A DNA stretch of 64,000 bases from NCBI GenBank assembly GCA_002005505.1, contig KV908509.1:17501-81500 (forward strand), written 5' to 3'. The translations under genes and the position numbers were made by a program. The notes beneath the pieces were generated by a model. The model made no database searches. It was given only the letters and a program-made list of their open reading frames with translations, and was not told the origin of the DNA. The stretch is from Botryococcus braunii (taxonomy: Eukaryota > Chlorophyta > Trebouxiophyceae). Positions 1 to 10,531 of the stretch are shown one piece after another; the first letter of the stretch is position 1; the number at the start of each line of letters is the position of its first letter.

Positions 1-658
1 CTGCTTTCACATTTCACACAACCTACCAGATTTATAGGTTTCAACTTGCTAATTGCAGCCATAATCAGGCATATCGGTGTGGTCTTGGGTCGATCGGCCG
101 AGATTTCGGGAGTAAGCTTGTTTGCTCTAAGTGATCCTAAGCAAATTTGATATCACCTTGACTGGATAGACGATAGAAAGACTGTTAGACCTGGTGAGGG
201 GCAATCGATTGAATTACTGAACGGGTTGCTGTGTCGTGTTGCAACTACCTACTCGTATATACCTGAAGACTGAAAGGCAGAGAGCATATAAGCGATGCAT
301 TGATGTGTCCACTGATGATATAAGTGAGTGCGTGTGAGCGGCCCCCTAGGGCGAACAGGGTGAAAGATCCGGCGGACACGAGCAACGCTCCGTTTGGGTA
401 GACATCGTCGCTTATGTTCCTTGCTGATTGGTACAAAGGTTCGAGTAGGAAGACAACACACTCACAACTGAAGTAAGTGATTGAGATCAAGGATTTGTCC
501 TGCAGGAGCCACTATCTGATCTGCAAAAGTCGCCGGTGTTTTTGTTGGGGTCACGGCTTGCTTGGAAAGATCCTGTGACATATGCACTGATGATACAAGC
601 TTGCTGGTGATGCATAAAGCTTTTTGAAATGAAATAAATTCCGGGTAGAGCGCGTTTT
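1..658. other. Unassigned sequence left of the interrupted ORF
   Basis: I see no open frame with a recognisable domain, no LTR end and no RNA gene here. Short frames on both strands are of the size expected by chance. The stretch may be upstream sequence of the gag-like ORF that starts to look coding near 780, but nothing proves it. Confidence 0.5.
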
Positions 659-972
659 GTGGGGGGACAACCGGGAAGGGAGACCCGGCGGTGTGAAAGT
701 CAGCTAAAAGCTTTGGAAGTAATTGTTTTGAAGTGTTCCGTAGCTGTCAGGTGCAAATCATGGCTGATTATGCATTCCACAGCCAGCTTACCACCTCGTG
801 AAGATAGGGAAGATCTGGATGATCATCATGAAAGTCCAGATGGGTCAGAACGTCAAGTGTCACCTGAACCTCCTCAACAAAGAGCATACATTCCTGAGCT
901 AACTAGAAACGCAGAAGCCCACCATGCTTTGCGCAGGCTAATGAATTCGCTCGACAACACACGTGTCCCAGG
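659..972 (+). pseudogene. First piece of an old interrupted gag-like ORF
   Basis: An open plus-strand frame runs into the left LTR of A1. The part from about 780 is hydrophilic and proline/glutamine rich. The frame is interrupted at 972 by A1; removing A1 with one CCAGG copy (968-972) continues the same frame at 7985 with Ala-Ala-Ser-Asp, so these are two halves of one ORF. The true start is not visible; the first ATG of the frame need not be the original. No domain is recognised in this piece. The later pieces look like a retroelement Gag, so this is probably the 5' part of an old retrotransposon gene rather than a host gene. Confidence 0.5.
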
Positions 973-1666
973 TGTGAAAGGTTATGGGCAATCGGCTTTC
1001 CCTGTACAAAGCAGACAGGTCGTCAATAGACGAAGTTACTCCAGCTACAGTCCGTACGACTGTCTGCTGAGTGCCACACACAACTGTCGGACAAGACTAG
1101 CATCTGGTGATGCCCAGCATCTTTCACAACCAGTTCCGTTACATCATTATCTTGTACACAAGCACCGATCAAGCAATCACTAGATAAGGCTCTAGACGGC
1201 TACGTTCAAGTACATGCCTATACTCCCTGAAGTCACTGTCCCTTATCTGTTTGAGTGACTACAGGGTACACTAAGCTTGTTCACTCTCACAATAGCAACA
1301 ATGATACAACACACACTGCCGCACCGTACCTGTACAAAGCAGACAGGTCGTCAATAGACGAAGTTACTCCAGCTACAGTCCGTACGACTGTCTGCTGAGT
1401 GCCACACACAACTGTCGGACAAGACTAGCATCTGGTGATGCCCAGCATCTTTCACAACCAGTTGGTATTCACTCCGGTGGGGCAGCCTTAAGAGTTCATC
1501 CGACAAACGTGTGATCTAGATAGGATTGTACCTTATGTTCGAAAACGTCCAGAATCTGCCGTGTCTCAAGGTACCTTATGTTCTCAATGGACCCATATCC
1601 TAATAGTGCACACATGAAGATCACTTAAAGCACAAGGCATTCAATAATAATGTTCAGAACTCAACA
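973..1666 (-). repeat. 3' LTR of A1
   Basis: 694 bp, matching 7286-7979. In sense it starts TGTTGAG and ends TTTCACA. It carries two perfect 134-bp direct repeats whose starts are 328 bp apart. The purine-rich tract GGCAAGGGGAAG lies directly upstream in sense (plus 1667-1678). Confidence 0.95.
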
Positions 1667-1686
1667 CTTCCCCTTGCCTGCATGCT

Positions 1687-3513
1687 TTAAGTGTATCTTC
1701 TCAAACCTAGTGAATCACGATGACCAACAAACACGGGCTTGGCAAGTGGCTTGGTCATAATGTCAGCCACATTGCGAGCAGATTCCACATAGAGGATATC
1801 TACCTGCCCAAGTGCCATAGCTTCCCTAGCGTAGTGGAAGCTTACTGCAACGTGCTTTGTGAATTTGGAATACAGGGGGTTCCGTAAATTAGAAATGCAT
1901 CCTTGGTTGTCACAGAAAATTTTGACCCTCCAAGGTGCAGCCCCTATCTCTTCCAAGAAGCCCCTTAGCCAGTTGGCTTCCTTCACAATATGGCCAGCTG
2001 CCATAAACTCAGCTTGCACAGTTGAGGTAGCAACTGAGCTCTGCTTCTTGCTTCCCCAAACCACGGCACTACCATAGACTGATAGAACATAGCCAGTGGT
2101 GGAATACCTGTGGTCCAGGTCCCCAGCATAGTCGGCATCAACATAGCCTTCTAGCTCAGGGCCCTTTCCACCCAGAGTAAGAGCTAACTCTCTGGTATCT
2201 CTCAAGTACTTCAGCACTCGAATGGCCTCATTCCAGTGTGAGGTAGTGGGTGTCATTCTATACCTTAACAACACTCCAACAGCCTGAGAAATGTCAGGCC
2301 GGGTCGTATTGGCTATGTACAGTAACGATCCAATTAACTCGCAGTATCGATGACCAGGTGGCAGAGGGGTACCAGCCCCATGTGACATACCATCTGAGGA
2401 CTCGGGTCTGCTGCTAGCCACGAAGTCCTTGGACATGGGGGTATCAACCCCACGTCCATCATCAGCAACGCCAAACTTCTCCACAAGAGCATCAATCTTG
2501 GGAGTGCAACTCATGGAAATAGTGCCCTGAACTCTATTGCGTAGGACCTGACACCCCAGGAAATCATTCACCTCTCCCAAATCATGGATGGTGAAGTCCT
2601 TCTTCAATAACTCTTTCCCCCACTCAATCTCTGCAACCACTCTGGCAACTATGAGAAGATCATCGACATAAACAAGAATAAACGACAGATTACCATCAGG
2701 GGCCCTCCTGATGTATACCCCAGCGTCGCTCTTGCACACACTATACCCCATCACGCTCAACTTGTCGCTCAAGGTCTTGTGCCAAGCCCGTGGGGCTTGC
2801 TTAAGACCGTACAGTGCCTTCCTGAGCTTGCACACAACTCTCGTGTTGCCATTCTCAAATCCTGGTGGTTGGGTCACATAGACCTCTTCCTCCAACTCCC
2901 CATTGAGAAAAGCTGTCTTGATATCCACTTGGTGGATCTCAAGATTTTGTGTGGCAGCCACTGCCAGCACAGCTCTCCTAGCACCATAGCTGCTGGTAGG
3001 TGCAAAAACCTCACCAACATCTATACCAGGAATCTGTCTGCAACCCTGGGCAACCAATCTTGCTTTAAACCGAGTGACATTCCCATGTGCATCGTTTTTT
3101 GTAGAAAAAATCCAATGAACAGGGATAACTTTCTGCCCATGGGGTCTTTCCACATACTGCATAACCTCATGGGTGTCTAAAGACTCCATCTCCTCTTGCA
3201 TTGCCTGCTGCCAAAACTCCCACTGAGGTGAGCGCTGGGCTTCCCTCAAGTTTGAGGGCACGTGAACTTTTCCCAACCTGACAGAAGGTACACTCTGTAC
3301 CTTATGCTGTGGTGCAGCAGGGCTGTCAGCCTTACTGGTGCTGTTCCCTTCTCTCTCTCTCTCTCCCTGGTTGCCAGAATAAGGTACATTATGTACCTTA
3401 TGCTGGGACTGGGCAGTACTGCCGGGATTATCTGATTCCTTCTCAAGTCTCTCTCTCTCTCCTTGACTACTGGACTCATGTGCAGCACCCTTACATTCTC
3501 GCACCTTCCGCAA
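1687..3513 (-). CDS. A1 reverse transcriptase and RNase H part of pol
   Basis: 608-residue open frame covering the C-terminal half of the Copia polyprotein. It begins in a low-complexity spacer, then shows the RT opening (FKARLVAQGCRQ), the IHQVDIKTAFLNGELEEEVY block, the YVDDLLI catalytic box and the Copia RNase H block (GYVDADYAGD ... GSKKQSSVATST ... KPL). It ends just before the polypurine tract. It is cut off from the integrase frame by a GA-run contraction just upstream; the first Met is not a natural start, because in A2 this region is continuous with the spacer. RT and RNase H motifs look intact. Confidence 0.9.
   Translation of the reverse strand: MRKVRECKGAAHESSSQGERERLEKESDNPGSTAQSQHKVHNVPYSGNQGEREREGNSTSKADSPAAPQHKVQSVPSVRLGKVHVPSNLREAQRSPQWEFWQQAMQEEMESLDTHEVMQYVERPHGQKVIPVHWIFSTKNDAHGNVTRFKARLVAQGCRQIPGIDVGEVFAPTSSYGARRAVLAVAATQNLEIHQVDIKTAFLNGELEEEVYVTQPPGFENGNTRVVCKLRKALYGLKQAPRAWHKTLSDKLSVMGYSVCKSDAGVYIRRAPDGNLSFILVYVDDLLIVARVVAEIEWGKELLKKDFTIHDLGEVNDFLGCQVLRNRVQGTISMSCTPKIDALVEKFGVADDGRGVDTPMSKDFVASSRPESSDGMSHGAGTPLPPGHRYCELIGSLLYIANTTRPDISQAVGVLLRYRMTPTTSHWNEAIRVLKYLRDTRELALTLGGKGPELEGYVDADYAGDLDHRYSTTGYVLSVYGSAVVWGSKKQSSVATSTVQAEFMAAGHIVKEANWLRGFLEEIGAAPWRVKIFCDNQGCISNLRNPLYSKFTKHVAVSFHYAREAMALGQVDILYVESARNVADIMTKPLAKPVFVGHRDSLGLRRYT
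3283..3401 (-). promoter_or_regulatory. Two ATAAGGTAC palindromes in the A1 integrase-RT spacer
   Basis: Two imperfect-to-perfect palindromes at 3283-3305 and 3379-3401: arms ATAAGGTACA and TGTACCTTAT around 3-base centres CTC and TTA (plus-strand reading). The first has one arm mismatch. Equivalent pairs occur in A2 and A3. Half-sites ATAAGGTAC occur twice in each A-family LTR. Function unknown. Confidence 0.6.
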
Positions 3514-3533
3514 TGCAGAGGGGAGCAGCAGCT

Positions 3534-5888
3534 CTCTCTCCTGGACTCACACTTGGGCACACTACCCAGACTTGCCTGAGCTGCGCCTACAATGTCAGCC
3601 TGCACACCATAAGCATGACTAGCCAGTGACTGGGATTGGGCACCAGCTTCCCCTACTACTGGCATGTCTAACCCACTGCTCTCATCTCTTACATCTGCAC
3701 CGAACATAGCCTCGACTGTCTCAACCTGCCCCTGCATATCAGGGAGACCAACCATGTTTGGCTCACTCACAATTGCCTGACCTGGGTCAGGGGCATGCAA
3801 TGGGATGTCAGAATGCTCTCTCCTAGCCACGCGCTGTACATAACGCTGCTCCCTTGTAAGGGTGGTCCCTGGAGGAAGGGGAATTTGTGACTTCCCCTGC
3901 ATTCGCAACCCCTCTTGTACCTTCTGCATTTTTTCTACCTGGGATTGAGTTTCTACACCCCCCCTGGCCAGATTCTGCATATGCTCAAGCACCGACCACG
4001 AGTGCTGAGATGGTTCTGGGGTCCCAACAGTAGAATCCAGGCTGGTGGGGGTTCCTTGGTCATGTGCTGCTATGGTCCCGTCTCCAGACTGATCCCCAGC
4101 ACAAAGTCCAGAGGTCCCAGGAGCCCCAGTGGAAAGCGTCTCCACTCCATGGTCATCCTCCTCATCCCAGAACGTGGGTGGAGCAGCAGAGGGAATTGCT
4201 TGAGGCGTTGCCAGATTCTCACTGCCAAGGGGGGGTGATATCCTAGAATCATAGACAGACCCAGGCTGGACCTTTGATAGACCCACTCTCTCAGCCCCCC
4301 TCAAGTGCTCGATAAAGCTGACGTCCCTACTCTCCTTCCACACTCCATTCCCCACGTACACACGATACGCTTTAGACTGGGGACAATAACCAGTAAACAT
4401 CCCAGGGATGGTCTTGGGCCCAAAAACAGACCTTTGGCCACTGGGAATGTGCACATGGGCTACACAGCCAAACGTGCGCAGCACAGACACATCAGGTTTG
4501 ACACCAAAGAATAATTCCATGGGGGTCAGGGACCTGCCTGAAGTAGGACCCACATTGTAGAGGAGGGTAGCTGTCTCAAGCGCCTCCTTCCAAAGGGAAG
4601 GGTCTGCTGCAGCATGGACCAACAGAGTCCTTGTTCGCTCCTTCAGGGTCCTATTCATCCTCTCCGCCACCCCATTCTGCTGAGGCGTGTAGGGCGCTGA
4701 GGACTCCATCTTAGTGCCCTGCTGAGCACAAAACTCTTTGAATTGCTGGTTCAGGAACTCTGAACCCCTGTCAGTCCTCACACACTTCACAACCGTGCCT
4801 CGTTGGGTCTGCCAAAAACGGAGCAGGTCTATCACAGCCTTTGGGATGCAATCCTTTGACTTCACAGGCAGGGAGGCAACTTGGTGTGAACTTTCATCCA
4901 CTACAGTGACCCAATATCGTTCACCTGTGATGGCAGGAGGTGATATGGGACCCACAGTATCCACATGGACTCTATCGAGTGGGTGATGTGCAGGCCTGGA
5001 AGATACAGGGAAAGGAGGTCTGGAGTGTTTCCCTTGTATACACGATTCACAGTGCTTGGGGCACTCAGAGCAGGGAGCAAGGGAGATATTGATTCCTGTA
5101 ACCAGATCTCCCTTGGAGAACCTCTGCATGCTGCTGGCACCAGGATGACCTAACCTAGCATGCCACAGAGATCTCTCGCTACACACGTGTCCTTTCCTAA
5201 GATGAGACGCCTCAGCCATGTGATCAATATGTCTGCAGCCAACTTGCTGCCCTCTGACAGGACTAACAAACTCCAAAAAAAACAGACCTCGTGCGCGGGT
5301 GATATCTCCACACCACCCTTCAGGTCCCTTCATGGCTGTGTAACCACCTGCAGTGTCAGTCAGGAAAGATGCTCCATCCTGAATTGCACCAGTGACTGAA
5401 ATGAGGTTGGTATGCGCAGAAGGAACACACTGCACATTGTGCAGCCAGAATACTTCGTGCCTTGCATTCACAAGGCATACAGACCCAGATGCAATGATTC
5501 CTCCCTTGGCGTCTGAGGTTGCCAAGTGCAGAGGAAGAGGCTGTCTATGCATAACTGGATTATGGAGCAATGAGAGATCATTGACTATATGCACAGAGGC
5601 ACCACTATCTATTAACCAAGATGTGCTGCTAGCTCCATGCGAAGTTGGGGCAAGCACATTGAGAGAGATAAACATCGCCTCACCAGAAGGAGGGGGTGGA
5701 GGTGGTAAATGCCACCCCGGAAACGTGTGTTGACTTGTTGGATAGTTATATGCTGAAGGTGGTCCAGGGCTGGAAGCGGATGAAGGCGGGCCACCCCGGC
5801 CAGATCCATGGTCCCACCAGGCTTGAGGAGACGACTGTGGGCCTCCCTGGCCCCAGTAAGCTGCAGGCCCAACGCTTGCCGCTTGCAT
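3534..5888 (-). pseudogene. A1 protease-integrase part of pol
   Basis: This frame continues gag-pol after the TAA at 5892. In order it shows a Pro-rich linker, the aspartic protease site WLIDSGAS, the integrase zinc-binding HHCC domain (LWHARLGHPG ... CSECPKHCESC), the catalytic core (VHVDTVGP, RTDRGSEF, PYTPQQNGVAERMNRT giving D, D and E) and a long hydrophilic spacer. Near 3532-3541 a GA run is 4 bp shorter than in A2, so the frame leaves the coding path and runs on to 3246 in nonsense. It therefore cannot make RT. It can only be expressed from gag if the TAA is read through. Confidence 0.88.
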
Positions 5889-5891
5889 GTT

Positions 5892-6896
5892 TTAATGCAG
5901 AGCCTGCAGCTGCCTGGGCGGTCCGCAGTCAGTCATGAAGTGGCCCTTTGCCTTGCAGAAGTGGCATGTAAGCTCCTCTCTGGGCCTTCTTGCCCTGCCA
6001 GGTCCACGCCCCCTGCCACCAAAAGTAGTTGCAGAGGGGCCAGCGGGAGGCTGTTCGTTTGCTGGTAGTGCTGCTCCAACTCCCGGTACTGCTCCCACTC
6101 CTGGTGCAGCTCCAGCGCTTGATGACGCTCCAGCTACCCCCCCAGAGGGACCAGCCACTGCTGCAGCTGCCATGGCCTGAGGTGTTCCCTCTGCAGGTGG
6201 GTCCTTGTACCCACGGCTGGCTGCGGCGCGCAGGATTCTTTGAATCAGCTCCAATGGCGGCTTGTCGGTTGCCATAACCTCCAGGGACTCGAGCCTCAGC
6301 ACAGGAGGGAGGCCCTTCACCATCAGCTCCCCAACATTGTGGTCCAAGAGGATGAACGCGTTGTTTCTGAGACTTGTAGCCAGATCCATCATTCTGTAGA
6401 GGTAGACCTTGAGTGTCTCCCCTGTCTTGATGCCCTGCTCCATTTCCTTGTACCACTCAAGGTTGATGTCTTGGTTGCTCCCTCCAGTGTGACTGTTCTT
6501 CACCCACGCGATGAAGTCGAACGCTGCTTTGTGGCATGAGATCTGAGAATGCCAGATGACTGGAACTGACTGGATCAGCCACTGCTTGATGGCTGAGTTC
6601 TCCACCGACCCTGGCATTGGCCTCTCCAAAGCCGCTCTGACCCCCTTGGTGTTTGCGCACGCCTCCAAAGCTTCATACCAAAATTCAAAATTGCGCCCTC
6701 CATCATCAAGCATGACAGTCATCTTTGGATTAGAGGTATTGGGGATGTAGGCTGCCTTGTCAATCTCCACCTTTGGTTCTGCAGTGGCTGATTGTGTCCC
6801 GGTCATAGACTGCCCTGGAGTGGCCCCACTGACTTCTCCAGGTTGAGACATTGCTGTTTCACTGCTACTTTCCTTTTCTTTGCCCCTTTTTGTCAT
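5892..6896 (-). CDS. A1 Gag
   Basis: 334 residues from an ATG at 6896. The N-terminal and central part is Copia-type Gag (FEFWYEALEACANTKG; DINLEWYKEMEQGIKTGETL), followed by an Ala/Gly/Pro linker, a basic RGRG stretch and a CCHC zinc knuckle (CHFCKAKGHFMTDC). It ends at TAA where A2 has CAA, so in the family gag and pol are one ORF and A1 has a nonsense mutation. Forms the particle and binds element RNA. The start is supported by conservation in A2; A4 has the same region with a changed N-terminus. Confidence 0.9.
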   Translation of the reverse strand: MTKRGKEKESSSETAMSQPGEVSGATPGQSMTGTQSATAEPKVEIDKAAYIPNTSNPKMTVMLDDGGRNFEFWYEALEACANTKGVRAALERPMPGSVENSAIKQWLIQSVPVIWHSQISCHKAAFDFIAWVKNSHTGGSNQDINLEWYKEMEQGIKTGETLKVYLYRMMDLATSLRNNAFILLDHNVGELMVKGLPPVLRLESLEVMATDKPPLELIQRILRAAASRGYKDPPAEGTPQAMAAAAVAGPSGGVAGASSSAGAAPGVGAVPGVGAALPANEQPPAGPSATTFGGRGRGPGRARRPREELTCHFCKAKGHFMTDCGPPRQLQALH

Positions 6897-7251
6897 ACTA
6901 TTGTCACTTCACCAGCCAAACTTACTCATAAACTTCTGGAATGCAGCAATACCCTACAATTCCCTCCATGTCATGGAAATTTACCAGCCAGTCTTGCACA
7001 GTAGTAGCAGATATGTTCCCTCAGAAGTTTGCGCCGGAGTCCGGCCCGACTCACTCAGTGCTTCTAGACAACGTCTATGAATGATAAAGCACAGCTAAAA
7101 CTTCAATTATGAATTTCCCAGAAAGGTAAACTGTGAGTAAGATAATGGTCCTGGTACACTCGAGTTCCCTTGCGCCGCTGCGCCATGCTCGAGCTCCTTT
7201 GTTGACGCTTACGTCTGACCCATCCGTAGACGACCTTCACTCCTGCTTTTA

Positions 7252-7285
7252 CTTGGCTCAGCTGGAAGGGCGTGGGCCCATAACC
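7252..7285 (-). other. A1 primer-binding site (initiator tRNA-Met half)
   Basis: Directly after the 5' LTR in sense is GGTTATGGGCCCAC, complementary to the anticodon stem-loop of the plant cytosolic initiator tRNA-Met. Weaker complementarity continues through the tRNA D-arm for about 20 nt more. This is the half-tRNA priming known from Drosophila copia, not the usual plant TGGTATCAGAGC site. Confidence 0.75.
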
Positions 7286-7979
7286 TGTGAAAGGTTATGG
7301 GCAATCGGCTTTCCCTGTACAAAGCAGACAGGTCGTCAATAGACGAAGTTACTCCAGCTACAGTCCGTACGACTGTCTGCTGAGTGCCACACACAACTGT
7401 CGGACAAGACTAGCATCTGGTGATGCCCAGCATCTTTCACAACCAGTTCCGTTACATCATTATCTTGTACACAAGCACCGATCAAGCAATCACTAGATAA
7501 GGCTCTAGACGGCTACGTTCAAGTACATGCCTATACTCCCTGAAGTCACTGTCCCTTATCTGTTTGAGTGACTACAGGGTACACTAAGCTTGTTCACTCT
7601 CACAATAGCAACAATGATACAACACACACTGCCGCACCGTACCTGTACAAAGCAGACAGGTCGTCAATAGACGAAGTTACTCCAGCTACAGTCCGTACGA
7701 CTGTCTGCTGAGTGCCACACACAACTGTCGGACAAGACTAGCATCTGGTGATGCCCAGCATCTTTCACAACCAGTTGGTATTCACTCCGGTGGGGCAGCC
7801 TTAAGAGTTCATCCGACAAACGTGTGATCTAGATAGGATTGTACCTTATGTTCGAAAACGTCCAGAATCTGCCGTGTCTCAAGGTACCTTATGTTCTCAA
7901 TGGACCCATATCCTAATAGTGCACACATGAAGATCACTTAAAGCACAAGGCATTCAATAATAATGTTCAGAACTCAACA
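7286..7979 (-). repeat. 5' LTR of A1
   Basis: 694 bp, same sequence and internal 134-bp duplication as the other A1 LTR. The right edge is bounded by target duplication CCAGG (7980-7984). Confidence 0.95.
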
Positions 7980-7984
7980 CCAGG

Positions 7985-8654
7985 TGCTGCTTCTGACTTT
8001 GCAGGTTCTTGTCTAGATGTCAATCACAGAGCTCCCTATGATGTTGCTGTTGTTTTAATGTATAATTTCACAATGTTTGTCAATAGAAGTATTCGTCATG
8101 GCACCTCCCGTATGCACGATGTGATTGAGTCAGCTGTGGCATCAGCAATGAGAGTTAATAGTGCAGTCAGTCAGCACACATAGTCCAGCAGACCGTCTTC
8201 CTCGCAGCATGAGCAAGCCTTGAGAAGGAAGCTGCTTACTGAAGCCATTGTACCCTTGCAGAAAGGTGCGAATATCCAATTTTATAAGGAGAGGGTATTT
8301 CGTGCTTGGCGACATGAAGGTCAAGGTTTGAATGAGCTTGAGAGGCTGATGATAGTACGTAAAGCTGCTGAAGCTGACAAAGATGTTGCAAGACGTTTTG
8401 AAGCTGTGCATGGAAGAAAAGTATACAATCATGTTGATGAGTATATTACTGACCTGTGTGAAGTCTTTAAACCTGACACTGCCTCCTACCGCGACGCCTT
8501 GAGAGGTAAGTACCAGCAAAAGAACCAGACCGCGACATCGTACCTTGCGCACATCCGAGATGTGGGCTATGACCACTAGGTAGTTGTCCCCGAGTCTAAT
8601 GAAATCTTTCTGCTAATTATTAACTCCATGAATGACGAGTGCAAGCCACTGATG

Positions 8655-8746
<92 letters not shown>

Positions 8747-8848
8747 GCTAGCTCGGCTGACGTTAGATAGGAGCACCTCAGCAAAACCTATCTCATTCGG
8801 AGATTTAGAGAAATGGGCCTCGCAATGTGATGCTGATTTGTTGATAGC
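7985..8848 (+). pseudogene. Middle piece of the old gag-like ORF
   Basis: Continues the frame of 659-972 after A1 is removed. The frame is kept for the whole piece, with only two in-frame stops: TAG at 8181-8183 and TAG at 8577-8579. The part from 8220 resembles a retrotransposon Gag: a helical, charged region followed by Ala-Leu-Arg-Gly-Lys-Tyr-Gln-Gln and Ser-Tyr-Leu-Ala-His-Ile. After the second stop the same frame passes through an in-frame (CA)n tract coding alternating His-Thr, then ends at target site ATAGC (8844-8848), where D inserted. It continues at 33408. Family not identified. Confidence 0.55.
8657..8745 (+). repeat. (AC)n microsatellite, about 44 units
   Basis: Uninterrupted AC dinucleotide tract of 89 bases inside the old gag-like ORF, read there as alternating His and Thr. 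It probably expanded after the ORF lost function. Confidence 0.95.
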
Positions 8849-9519
8849 TGTTGTGTATTAGTTGGAGGATGCCGTAACTGTAAGCGGTACGTATGCCGTA
8901 GGAGAATCACTTTCTGTGAACACCACCAAGTAATCTCAATGTCTATATAGACCAGTGCTCGCACTGCCGTCTATATCTGCCGACTGCTCTCCGATCAGGA
9001 CACCCTTGGCCCTTCAGCAGTCCCAGGAGTTTAATGGCTACTCCCAACCAATCGCTATAACCAGTGTGCAACTCGTCACACACAAATAGCCTTACTGTTC
9101 GCACAACAGTAACATTCAAGCAATGCAGCTCCTGTATTGAAATGAATGTGACAGCAGTATATCAAGCAGTCCTTCAATACAGAGCAAACACTATTCAGCT
9201 TGGAGCTCGAAGCCCAGATGCATTCCACACCCCATCGACTGTTACAAATGGTTTACGTATGTTTACCTGTGAACACCACCAAGTAATCTCAATGTCTATA
9301 TAGACCAGTGCTCGCACTGCCGTCTATATCTGCCTGCACCCGAGCGTTACGATTTACTTGTGGGTTCATCAGTGTCCATAAAATATATCTAAACCACATA
9401 AAACACACACGCAACCTATCCACATATGTGTACGTACCGACTGCTCTCCGATCAGGACACCCTTGGCCCTTCAGCAGTCCCAGGAGTTTAATGGCTACTC
9501 CCAACCAATCTGCACAATA

Positions 9520-10008
9520 TGAAACAAAGGGAGACGTGTATGCAAGTTTAATAATAAGAGATACTAGGGTTTAAGGAAGGGGTGACACCGCGAGACAGTA
9601 AACGTGACGCCGATTCCTCTTACAATACGCAGCTCCTCCTCACGCAGGCGATTCCGAGTCTCCAATAAACAATATGGCCAACGCCAATACAATATAATAT
9701 GCAACAGATATATCCAGGCCCCAAAGATAAGTGTGTCTCTCGAAGTGTGAGTCCCACTTGTGGTGAACCCGGCTACATCGCCCTTCTATGTGATGCTCTC
9801 GCGAGCACCACGAGAAGGATGACGAGAGGGCATCCTTTTGGACATTTCATGAACATCCTATATTGTGAAGCTTCTCGTAGTACGACGTGCGTGAAGACAC
9901 ATGCGCACACATGCAGGCGTGCACGTAATTCGAAAGACCTGCACATAATTCGAAAGGCGAGCCGCATGAGGTACGCAGACGCGGCACCGCACGCGTCACC
10001 TCACTACA
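9520..10008 (-). repeat. 3' LTR of G1
   Basis: 489 bp; in sense starts TGTAGTGAGG and ends CTTTGTTTCA. Matches 15990-16478 except for one base. Confidence 0.95.
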
Positions 10009-10365
10009 TACTCCCCCCCCTATTCCTGTGCGTCCCCGCGCAGAAGGCAGAGCGCAACAAAACAACAAAGACCTTCCAACATGCGGAGACTCAGAACACT
10101 ACCTACGGGCAACCCGCCTCCCGTGTTGCCAGACCCCAGCCGATCGCTGCGTATCGGGGTCCCCACCATATAGAAATAAGAATAAGTATCATTCATGACA
10201 AACATGACAAAAGACGAAACGGAGGAAACAGCTAAGTCCACGTAGAGCCAAAAGTCCAGAAGTTCATAAGTCGAGAAGTCCACAAGTCCATAAGGCAAAG
10301 TTCAAGTGAGGTTCAAACCAAGTTCGAGTCCAAAGTTCCAGAGTCCAAAGTTCCGTGTCCAGTGG
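10009..10365 (-). other. G1 3' module: GGACTT repeats, two hairpins, polypurine tract
   Basis: In sense: degenerate GGACTT-type repeats (plus 10240-10365); hairpin HP1 (plus 10132-10161; arms GACCCCGAT and ATCGG-GGGGTC); hairpin HP2 (plus 10026-10043; CTGCGCG, loop GGGA, CGCACAG with one mismatch); then AATAGGGGGGGAG at the LTR. The same order recurs in G2, in the gag-only element, and in part in E/F. Confidence 0.7.
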
Positions 10366-10531
10366 CAATGAAGTGAAGCGGCCATGTCGAGCCTAATGTG
10401 CACAATGATCTATCCAGGTAAGGGACCCATGGTCCACCCTACCGGGTAAGGCAGCCTTACCCTAGCCTATCCACAGTCCATATGGCCATACAGAGAGACC
10501 CCTCCAAGGAGGGCCAACCGGTCGACGGGGC

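Larger units (their letters stand above)
973..7979 (-). mobile_element. Ty1/Copia LTR retrotransposon A1 (complete, defective)
   Basis: Complete 7,007-bp element on the minus strand with 694-bp LTRs that appear identical by eye, TG...CA ends and a perfect 5-bp target duplication CCAGG (968-972 and 7980-7984). Order in sense is LTR, half-tRNA primer site, about 390-nt leader, gag, protease, integrase, RT, RNase H, polypurine tract, LTR: the Copia order, with integrase before RT. A1 has two disabling lesions: a TAA at the end of gag (5892-5894; A2 has CAA) and a 4-bp contraction of a GA run near 3532-3541 that shifts the frame between integrase and RT. It would need helper proteins to move now. 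It splits the old gag-like ORF. Confidence 0.95.

Noticed and set aside
7246..7285. Plus-strand sequence resembling the 5' half of a tRNA (D-arm-like and CCCATAACC anticodon part)
   Set aside because: It lacks a 3' half and sits exactly beside an LTR in every A element, so it is the complement of a primer-binding site, not a tRNA gene.
8628..8861. ORF coding a long His-Thr repeat protein
   Set aside because: The repeat is a CA microsatellite read in frame within a decayed gag-like ORF; the opposite-strand Cys-Val reading is equally an artefact.
9699..10235. 178-residue plus-strand ORF across the G1 LTR
   Set aside because: It is antisense to the element, crosses the LTR, polypurine tract and hairpins, and has no domain. 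The matching ORF in the other LTR ends differently.
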